NCBI GenBank assembly: GCA_000433135.1
Contig: HF992000.1
Span: 8,154 to 22,462 of the forward strand
From: Clostridium sp. CAG:921
GTDB taxonomy: Bacteria; Bacillota; Clostridia; TANB77; CAG-465
Reading direction: 5' to 3'
DNA: 14,309 bases
The notes under the pieces are model-generated. The model searched no databases. It was not told where the DNA came from and was given only the letters and a program-made list of their open reading frames with translations. Shown piece after piece: positions 7,829 to 13,581 of the stretch (positions are counted from its first letter, which is position 1; every line of letters begins with the position of its first letter). A program made the translations under genes and the position numbers.

Positions 7829-8635
7829 TTATTTTTCATTTTTTATATACTTAATATACTCAAAATTACTATTTTTAGACCTTTTTAACATGCACTCATA
7901 TACTGTATCTCTTAACTTTTGCTTTTGCATTTTCTTATTTAAGCTATCATCCTTAAAAAATGGCCCATCTATATATGTTATAATCTTTGGCTTTTTAGAA
8001 TTTTTTGATTTAACGTATGTATTTGTTAAGCAAAAAACTGGTGTATTATATTCTACTGGATATTTAAAAGACACATTACTAAACGGTCTAATTTTAGTAT
8101 AATACGGCCATATATGTGCTTCTGGATATATCGTTATCACATTATTTTTGTCTATTTTATTTTTTATAGCATTTATAAAATTTTCCATACCATCAATTTT
8201 ATTTGGAATTGGGATAGCACCAAGCATTTGAACAATATTTCCAAGGTATTTCATAGACACATTTTCAGGATTTACTATAAAACTATTACTCTTTCTTCCA
8301 ACTGCAAGTGTAGGTATTATTGTATCTGCAAATACTTGTGTATGGTTAGCATATAAAAAATAAGGCACATTTTTATATTTTTTTAATTTTTCTTTTCCAA
8401 CTATTTCAATATCAAATTTTACTTTTGGATAAATATATTTTACTGGAGTTATAACAAGTTTTCTAAGTAAAAAAGATGCTATATTCCAAAATGGATTCTT
8501 ATGAATATACTTATATGTTGAGTCTATATTTCTTGGAATAATGTTTTTACCAGAAAACTCATCATTTAATTCATCATTATAATATATTATCCTTTCGTTA
8601 TCATTTTTATTTTTACTACTTTGTTTTTGAATCAT
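7829..8635 (-). CDS. PlsC-like acyltransferase with altered HxD spacing
   Basis: This 268-residue protein resembles the 1-acylglycerol-3-phosphate acyltransferase (LPLAT/PlsC) superfamily. Motif I is A-N-H-T-Q-V-F-A-D at residues 96-104: the histidine (H98) and aspartate (D104) are separated by five residues, where the classical motif has four. A motif III equivalent, I-Y-P-E-A-H-I-W, lies at 169-176. A hydrophobic stretch before motif I (about 48-66) may sit on the membrane surface. It is related to the neighbouring acyltransferase, which shares the Y-P-E-x3-W block. The ribosome binding site (GTGAG) is weak; the gap to the gene before is 42 bases and to the ACP gene 35. A transfer of acyl groups from acyl-ACP to a glycolipid or lysolipid is likely. 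The acceptor cannot be deduced. Confidence 0.85.
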   Translation of the reverse strand: MIQKQSSKNKNDNERIIYYNDELNDEFSGKNIIPRNIDSTYKYIHKNPFWNIASFLLRKLVITPVKYIYPKVKFDIEIVGKEKLKKYKNVPYFLYANHTQVFADTIIPTLAVGRKSNSFIVNPENVSMKYLGNIVQMLGAIPIPNKIDGMENFINAIKNKIDKNNVITIYPEAHIWPYYTKIRPFSNVSFKYPVEYNTPVFCLTNTYVKSKNSKKPKIITYIDGPFFKDDSLNKKMQKQKLRDTVYECMLKRSKNSNFEYIKYIKNEK

Positions 8636-8677
8636 AATTAACTCACTTATACTTTTTTATTATAAACCATATATATT

Positions 8678-9559
8678 TTATCCAATTATACTACTATATT
8701 TATCTAAAATTTCTTTTTTAGTAGTATATGTAAGTGGAATCTTATAAAAACTCTCATATACACTTTTCCAAGTAGCATAATTTTCTTTTTTCATATGCTT
8801 TATTGCTTCTTTTTGACTTATTGCATCTTTTTTATAAATTGGTTTTTCAATATTTATATAATACTCCATTATATTAAATCCATCATTTCCAACAATATCA
8901 CTTTCTTTCATGGTAATAAACACTGGCAAAACAGGAACGTCATTTTTAACAGCCATTTTAAAAGCTCCATCTTTTAATGGCTTTGGTTTTTTATAATTCC
9001 ACCACATACTCTGCTCAGGATATATCAAAATGTAATTTTTATCTTTTAAAATCTGACTTGTTGCTTCTAAAAATTTTTCCATTATATTTGTACTAGAGCT
9101 AAGAGGTAGTGTATTACAATTTTTAAATAAGAAGCCATAAAATCCTGGAAAGTTAGTGTAATTTCCCTCACGTATTACTTTATATAATTTATGAGATTTT
9201 GATTTATTTGATTTTTCAAACATATACTCAATAGAAAAGCAATCAAATGGATTAAAATGATTACAAGTAATTATTGCACCACTTTCTAAATTATTTAAAT
9301 TTTCAATTCCACTTATTTGTTTTATAATTAATGCTTTTTCTTTTATTATTTTTTTTAAAAATTTTTTACCAGCAATATTTGCAATACTTGTATTAATCTT
9401 ACTAGAAATTTTTTTATTTAAATAATCTACGTCTTTAGTAAGTGCAATGGTAGGAGGATCCTCCTCGACATCTACATCAAACTTTCCTTCTAGTTCGTAC
9501 TCATCTATTTTTTTTAATATTTCAAGTCTTTCTTTGAATTTTGGATTTTCTTCATTCAT
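8678..9559 (-). CDS. PlsC-like acyltransferase with canonical HX4D motif
   Basis: This 293-residue protein has the full LPLAT/PlsC pattern. Motif I C-N-H-F-N-P-F-D gives H101 and D106 with the standard four-residue spacing. A motif II-like segment is N-F-P-G-F-Y-G-F-L-F-K near 136-146, followed by L-P-L-S-S. Motif III is I-Y-P-E-Q-S-M-W-W at 179-187, and V-P-V-L-P-V-F near 208-214 acts as motif IV. The first 60 residues are an acidic, helical extension with no signal peptide. Its start codon overlaps the stop of the GT8 gene by one base (TAATG at 9561-9557), with GAGG nine bases before the ATG, so the two are translationally coupled. Together with the next gene it gives the operon two acylation steps. 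The acyl acceptor is unknown. Confidence 0.9.
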   Translation of the reverse strand: MNEENPKFKERLEILKKIDEYELEGKFDVDVEEDPPTIALTKDVDYLNKKISSKINTSIANIAGKKFLKKIIKEKALIIKQISGIENLNNLESGAIITCNHFNPFDCFSIEYMFEKSNKSKSHKLYKVIREGNYTNFPGFYGFLFKNCNTLPLSSSTNIMEKFLEATSQILKDKNYILIYPEQSMWWNYKKPKPLKDGAFKMAVKNDVPVLPVFITMKESDIVGNDGFNIMEYYINIEKPIYKKDAISQKEAIKHMKKENYATWKSVYESFYKIPLTYTTKKEILDKYSSIIG

Positions 9560-10491
9560 TACATATTACCTCGTACTCTATCATCACCAACACAATCAGA
9601 TTCATCTTTTGCAAGTTTTAAAAGAGCCTCATGTGAAAGTGCATCTTTTTTTGCTTGTTCCTTCGTATATGAATTTTTAATACTTGCTATTTTGTCAACA
9701 TATTTTGTTTTATTAGCATACTTCCAGAAATATTCTTGATATTTAATATTTTCAAAATGCCAAGGTTTATACGCCAAATTAAAATGTATAAGTTTTACAT
9801 TTTCTTCATCTCCAATATCAGACTCAAGTGGCATTCTATTCCAATTTTTATCAAAAAATTTAACTCTTCCTTTACAAATCCTATTTAAGTAATCTTGATC
9901 TTGTGCCACACTAAACTTTATCATATTAAGAGACATAAGAAACTTTTCTTGAAATTTAAAGTTTCTTAATTCTTTTAAATTCATAAGAAGTACTCCAGCA
10001 TTAAAATAATTTTTATAACTTCTAACACCAACTACTTTTTCGACATAATCTGCAAATACTGGTATACCACTTACTGCCATATCTGTAGTAGCACCAACCA
10101 AATTATTTTCTAAATCAGTATTATATAAATTTGCTATATCGTCTAATATCACAACATCACTATCAATATATAACGCTTTATCTATATCTTTATATACTTC
10201 TGGAATAAATAATCTATAATAAGTTGTTTTTGAGTAATAATCTCTTGTATACAATTTATCTAAAAAAGATTTCATAATATCTGAAAAATCTACAAATTCT
10301 ATAGTTACATTTTCACTTTCATATTCCTTAATGTTGTTTTTACTCTCTTCTGACATCTTTGCATATAATACTCTTATACAGTACTCATTATCACTTTTTA
10401 TATTATCTACTAATGATTGTAATGTAACAGCTAAAAACGGTGTATAATTTTCATCTATAGCAAAAAATATATTTATTTTTTCACCTTTCAT
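9559..10491 (-). CDS. GT8 family glycosyltransferase (LPS-type galactosyl/glucosyltransferase)
   Basis: This 310-residue retaining glycosyltransferase belongs to family GT8 and would move a hexose from a UDP-sugar. It starts with the family's I-N-I-F-F-A-I-D-E-N-Y block. The metal-binding D-x-D is Y-I-D-S-D (D110, D112). Further conserved blocks are Y-F-N-A-G-V-L-L-M-N at 162-171, A-Q-D-Q-D at 196-200 and H-F followed by Y-K-P-W-H at 236-245. It has no membrane segment and is probably cytoplasmic or peripheral. After residue 270 a Lys/Glu/Asp-rich tail extends past the usual domain. It is the second gene of the operon, 49 bases after the other GT8 gene, and is coupled to the acyltransferase downstream. 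The start is uncertain by a few codons because the AAAGGAA is about ten bases away. The sugar and acceptor are not determined. Confidence 0.9.
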   Translation of the reverse strand: MKGEKINIFFAIDENYTPFLAVTLQSLVDNIKSDNEYCIRVLYAKMSEESKNNIKEYESENVTIEFVDFSDIMKSFLDKLYTRDYYSKTTYYRLFIPEVYKDIDKALYIDSDVVILDDIANLYNTDLENNLVGATTDMAVSGIPVFADYVEKVVGVRSYKNYFNAGVLLMNLKELRNFKFQEKFLMSLNMIKFSVAQDQDYLNRICKGRVKFFDKNWNRMPLESDIGDEENVKLIHFNLAYKPWHFENIKYQEYFWKYANKTKYVDKIASIKNSYTKEQAKKDALSHEALLKLAKDESDCVGDDRVRGNM

Positions 10492-10540
10492 AAATCATTT
10501 TCCTTTCTAAAAACATTTATTATTTGTACATTCATCTTCT

Positions 10541-11389
10541 TTATATTACATCTTTAATACTTTCTTCAAATTCATTTTTCAAAGTAACATACTCCTCTAA
10601 GTCCTTGTCAAAATAATGACATTTAAGGACACTATGCACTTGTTCAATATTCCACTGCTTGTAATTTTCAGTATGAGGATATGGAAACCACATAAGTCTC
10701 TTACAAAAATGACATATAATTGTATCTTTTTTATTAAACTTTGACTGTTCGTTATATATACGTGGAATAATTTTCTTTTTGGTAGTAGACCAAAATATTG
10801 CATCTTGATCAGCAAAAAGTAACTTTCTTTTTCTTATCAAAATTCTAGATTTTTCTAATAATTTATTCTTTCTAATTTCTTTCATATTAAAAAGAAGCAT
10901 ACCAGCATTTATATAATCTGGTCTTATCATCCAACAGCCATACTTTTCTTTTACAGCAGCATACTCATAACCTTCTATATCTATATCATATAGTTTTGCT
11001 ATATCTCCACCAACCATAATATCAATGTCTAAATATAACAGTTTTTCAATATTTTCTATATCTTCAAATACTAAATCAGATAACAAACGTAATAATGTAT
11101 ATGGTGTACAATAAGCAGTTTCATTTTTTGATCCCATAAATTCTTTATTATATATATCAGTAACGTCTACTTTTTTTACACTACTAGAAATATTTTTTCT
11201 TTTTACCACCTTATCTAAAAATTTCACTTGTTGATCAGTAATAGGTTTAAAATTCTCATTTAATCTTGTAGCATCCATAGTAAATATATAACAGTTAATA
11301 GCAGACTTTGTCCTATTTATAATTGATACTAGTTGACTAAGAGCTCCATCAAACACTTTTTCATTTCCACATAAAAGTAAATTTATCAT
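10541..11389 (-). CDS. Second GT8-like glycosyltransferase, first gene of the operon
   Basis: This 282-residue protein is a divergent GT8 enzyme. It has Y-L-D-I-D (metal ligands D121 and D123), Y-I-N-A-G-M-L-L-F-N near 159-168, and A-D-Q-D at 193-196. The C-terminal HF is present (I-C-H-F near 225-228), but the usual K-P-W is replaced by R-L-M-W-F-P-Y, so donor or acceptor binding may differ from the neighbouring enzyme. Translation starts at ATG 11389: AGAGG lies five bases upstream, whereas the in-frame GTG at 11395 overlaps that ribosome binding site. It is the promoter-proximal gene and probably works in sequence with the second GT8 to build a short sugar chain. Sugar specificity is not visible. 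Confidence 0.88.
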   Translation of the reverse strand: MINLLLCGNEKVFDGALSQLVSIINRTKSAINCYIFTMDATRLNENFKPITDQQVKFLDKVVKRKNISSSVKKVDVTDIYNKEFMGSKNETAYCTPYTLLRLLSDLVFEDIENIEKLLYLDIDIMVGGDIAKLYDIDIEGYEYAAVKEKYGCWMIRPDYINAGMLLFNMKEIRKNKLLEKSRILIRKRKLLFADQDAIFWSTTKKKIIPRIYNEQSKFNKKDTIICHFCKRLMWFPYPHTENYKQWNIEQVHSVLKCHYFDKDLEEYVTLKNEFEESIKDVI

Positions 11390-11455
11390 ATTCACCTCTA
11401 AAATTTTAATTTATCAGATACATATTTTCTTAATAATACTAATAAATTTGCCACT

Positions 11456-11484
11456 ATTCTATCACAAAATAATTTAATTTTCAA
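11456..11484 (-). promoter_or_regulatory. Sigma-A promoter of the glycosyl/acyltransferase operon
   Basis: TTGAAA (11484-11479), 17 bases, then TAGAAT (11461-11456) preceded by TGA: a good vegetative promoter with extended -10. Transcription would start near 11449, giving a leader of about 60 bases with no obvious structure. An inverted repeat covers the -35 (see the entry at 11478-11493). Confidence 0.75.
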
Positions 11485-11493
11485 CATTGAAAA
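11478..11493. promoter_or_regulatory. Inverted repeat over the -35, possible operator
   Basis: TTTTCAA-CA-TTGAAAA is a perfect repeat with 7-base arms and a 2-base centre that fully includes the -35 of the operon promoter. The place and symmetry fit a repressor site. A repeat of this size is expected a few times by chance in DNA this AT-rich, so the position is the main argument. It does not match the FapR operator sequence as I know it. Confidence 0.35.
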
Positions 11494-11710
11494 AATATGA
11501 ATCATACGCATATGAAAAATAGTTACAATCAAGCATTATCAAGTATTTTTATATTTTGAAAGTCTAACCTAGTTAAACAGGTATTAAGCTTCACATAATT
11601 TTTTTATTTTACATATTTTCTATGACTTTTTATAATAAAAATAACAGTTATTTTTTCACAAAATTTTCACTTTTAATTAATGTAAATTACCAATTTATAT
11701 AAATTGATAG

Positions 11711-11760
11711 TAAAAATAATAGCCAAGTTTAATATAATCAAAACTTAAGCTACTATTCTA
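11711..11760 (-). terminator. Terminator downstream of sigK
   Basis: AATAATAGC (11715-11723) pairs with GCTACTATT (11749-11757), using one G-U pair on the minus-strand RNA, and the stem continues as AAGTTT/AAACTT around a 10-base loop. It is followed on the minus strand by TTTTTAC. On the plus strand a T-rich tail also follows, so it may work both ways. It lies about 90 bases after the sigK stop codon. Confidence 0.75.
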
Positions 11761-11843
11761 TTTTTTATATAATGTAAACATAATACCAAACAATAAAAAA
11801 AGTTTAATTAAATGTCAAAATTTCAATTTTTTTATTTTTCTTT

Positions 11844-12533
11844 TTATTCCATATTTATGTTCTTTTTTAATTTGTTTTGTACTTTAGTTTCAATTCTAGA
11901 AACATAAGAACGAGATATTCCAAGTTCATCTGCTATTTGCTGTTGAGTTTTTTGTGATTTTCCATTTAATCCATATCTTAATTCCATTATATATTTTTCT
12001 CTTTTTGGTAGTTTTTCATTTATATACTCTATTACTTGTTTTACTAAAGCTTTATTATATATAGTATCGATAGCATCTTTTGTATCAACATCAAGAATCT
12101 CAAGTAATTCCATATCATTTCCATCTTTATCTGTTCCAATTATTGTATTCATAGATACTTCAGATTTTATCTTTTTGGAACTTCTAAGGTACATCAAAAT
12201 TTCATTTTCTATACATCTACTTGCATATGTTGATACTTTAAAATTTTTTTCACCACTAAAACTATTTATTGCTTTTATAAGGCCAATACTACCAATTGAA
12301 ATTAAATCCTCTAATTCTTGTTCATTAGAAGAATATTTCTTAGCTATATGAGCTACAAGTCTTAAATTATGTTCTATAAGTTTATTTTTTGCCTCTTTAT
12401 CCCCCTGCAAATATTTTTTTATGTAATATTCTTCTTCTGTTTTTGATAATGGTTCTGGAAATAAATTACTACTTGAAATATATCCAAATAGAAACAATAT
12501 ATTAGAAAACAAAGCATTAAAAAAACTAAACAT
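11844..12533 (-). CDS. sigK: RNA polymerase sporulation sigma factor sigma-K, with pro-sequence
   Basis: Sigma-K directs late mother-cell transcription for spore coat and cortex assembly. The 229-residue protein has region 2 with L-I-E-H-N-L-R-L-V-A-H-I, D-L-I-S-I-G-S-I-G-L-I-K and Y-A-S-R-C-I-E-N-E-I at about 52-112, and region 4 with the helix-turn-helix Q-Q-I-A-D-E-L-G-I-S-R-S-Y-V-S-R near 197-212. N-L-F-P-E-P-L-S at 23-30 and the I-S-R-S-Y-V-S-R-I-E block identify sigma-K over the related sigma-E. The first 20 residues are hydrophobic (M-F-S-F-F-N-A-L-F), as expected of a pro-sequence removed by the SpoIVFB-type membrane protease. The gene is continuous, with no skin-type element interrupting it. 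AAGGAG lies eight bases before the ATG. The upstream region has a candidate sigma-E-type promoter and no convincing sigma-A promoter. Confidence 0.93.
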   Translation of the reverse strand: MFSFFNALFSNILFLFGYISSSNLFPEPLSKTEEEYYIKKYLQGDKEAKNKLIEHNLRLVAHIAKKYSSNEQELEDLISIGSIGLIKAINSFSGEKNFKVSTYASRCIENEILMYLRSSKKIKSEVSMNTIIGTDKDGNDMELLEILDVDTKDAIDTIYNKALVKQVIEYINEKLPKREKYIMELRYGLNGKSQKTQQQIADELGISRSYVSRIETKVQNKLKKNINME

Positions 12534-12551
12534 ATCATGTCTCCTTTGTAC

Positions 12552-12580
12552 ATAATATGTTTAGTCTATTTTTTTATTGC
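12552..12580 (-). promoter_or_regulatory. Candidate sporulation (sigma-E type) promoter of sigK
   Basis: On the minus strand GCAATAA (12580-12574) lies 14 bases before CATATTAT (12559-12552), which resembles the sigma-E -10 CATACAAT. This would fit the known order in which sigma-E precedes sigma-K. The core also lies in the palindrome ACATAATATGT (12550-12560). The match is moderate, since the sequence is A/T-rich. Confidence 0.4.
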
Positions 12581-12627
12581 ATGTCAACCTTGTACTAATT
12601 AATAAATCTATATAATAAACGCCAATA

Positions 12628-13302
12628 CTACTTTTTCTTCAAAATTTTTTCAAATCTAATAAACAATTTTTTTATTTTATTAGATAAACTTTTCTCATTT
12701 ACAACAATCATTTGCACTTCATTATTTTTAGTTAGCTTTTCATCGTCACTACAATCTTTACAATTTCTTTTCTTAATTTTTGAAGATTTTGGCATATCAA
12801 ATGTAGTTTTTTCTTCTACAGATTTTGAAGATTCAGCACTAGTTAATTTAGATAATGATTTGCTAAGTTCATCAATTGTTTTTAACATTTCCTCTGTAGT
12901 AGAAATCTCTTGTTCTTGACTCAAATCTTGACTAGTAGAATGATTTTTTGCAACATCATTAGTAACACTAACATTTGCTTCCTCTTTAGAATTTGAATCT
13001 ATAGATAAAACTTCAAGAGAGCTAGAATTTTCTTTTTCTTCTTTTTTCTCAAATTCTTGTAGTCTATTCATATTTTCAACTACATCTTTTATACTATCAT
13101 TGCTATTTTTTATTTTTGATCTTAAATTTTCGACATCCTTAAATAATTGATCTAATTCTTCTTTACTTAATGTATTTTCTTTAATTCCTTGGGATATTTT
13201 TAAAAGCAAACTAAATACTTTATTTTGATTAACATTAATCTCTTCATTTATTTTACTTATATAATCTTTAGTTTTCATATCCATATCATATATACTACTC
13301 AT
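12628..13302 (-). CDS. Unknown coiled-coil and low-complexity protein upstream of sigK
   Basis: No family is recognised. The 224-residue protein falls in three parts. Residues 10-90 are a heptad-like, charged region that probably forms a coiled coil. Residues 90-170 are a Ser/Glu/Thr-rich low-complexity linker. The end holds a C-x-x-C pair (C181, C184; N-C-K-D-C-S) and a basic amphipathic helix at 205-224 (K-K-L-F-I-R-F-E-K-I-L-K-K-K) that could bind a membrane surface or nucleic acid. There is no signal peptide. The start at 13302 is preferred, with GAGG eight bases upstream; an in-frame ATG at 13323 lacks a ribosome binding site and lies close to the -10. The gene has its own promoter. It ends 94 bases before sigK with no hairpin between, so read-through into sigK is possible. 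Confidence 0.75.
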   Translation of the reverse strand: MSSIYDMDMKTKDYISKINEEINVNQNKVFSLLLKISQGIKENTLSKEELDQLFKDVENLRSKIKNSNDSIKDVVENMNRLQEFEKKEEKENSSSLEVLSIDSNSKEEANVSVTNDVAKNHSTSQDLSQEQEISTTEEMLKTIDELSKSLSKLTSAESSKSVEEKTTFDMPKSSKIKKRNCKDCSDDEKLTKNNEVQMIVVNEKSLSNKIKKLFIRFEKILKKK

Positions 13303-13325
13303 AAAATCTACCTCGTTACACAAAC

Positions 13326-13354
13326 ATTATATCATAGAAATTTTAATTAATCTA
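13326..13354 (-). promoter_or_regulatory. Extended -10 promoter of the gene at 13302
   Basis: A perfect TATAAT (13331-13326) preceded by TGA is visible on the minus strand. The -35 position holds TAGATT (13354-13349), a poor match, so the extended -10 probably carries recognition. Transcription would start near 13319, with a very short leader. Confidence 0.6.
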
Positions 13355-13460
13355 TATTTAAACTCTAAAAAATTAGCAACAAAAAAGAAAATAAAAATCA
13401 TTAAGTATCTTTTAAAGCTTACTATAACTACTACTTTTACTAATTTTAGTAGTCCATTTT

Positions 13461-13500
13461 ATATAAAAACTGCTACTAATGTTTTTCACTAGTAGCATAA
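13461..13500 (-). terminator. Terminator of adhE
   Basis: TGCTACTA (13471-13478) and TAGTAGCA (13490-13497) form an 8-bp stem that extends to 11 with one G-U pair, closing on an A-rich five-base loop in the minus-strand RNA, followed by GTTTTTATAT. It lies 85 bases after the adhE stop. A weaker hairpin, ACTACT/AGTAGT at 13430-13453, follows directly downstream. Confidence 0.85.
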
Positions 13501-13581
13501 AAATAATTTATTTCATTTGCTTTATACACAGTTACACATAAATCTTCCAGACTAAATCAATTACAATTTAAGTACTGCACA

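Larger units (their letters stand above)
11390..11843. other. Gene-free 454-base region between the operon and sigK
   Basis: No open frame with a credible ribosome binding site was found. From left to right it holds the operon leader, the promoter and its inverted repeat (11456-11493), a partly symmetrical CATACGCATATG (11503-11514), an A/T-only hairpin AAAAATAA-CAG-TTATTTTT (11637-11655), a perfect 16-base palindrome (11691-11706) and the sigK terminator (11715-11757). The remainder is simple A/T-rich sequence. Confidence 0.7.

Noticed and set aside
8659..8685. TTGGAT and TATAAT as an internal promoter before the first acyltransferase
   Set aside because: The spacer is only 15 bases, the -35 is poor and there is no extended -10; in A/T-rich DNA this is expected by chance.
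10597..10815. Second open frame of 72 codons inside the first GT8 gene, same strand
   Set aside because: It is an out-of-frame shadow of a gene with intact family motifs; I see no sign of a frameshift.
12582..12587. Perfect TTGACA upstream of sigK on the minus strand
   Set aside because: No acceptable -10 lies 16-18 bases downstream, so a vegetative promoter is not supported.
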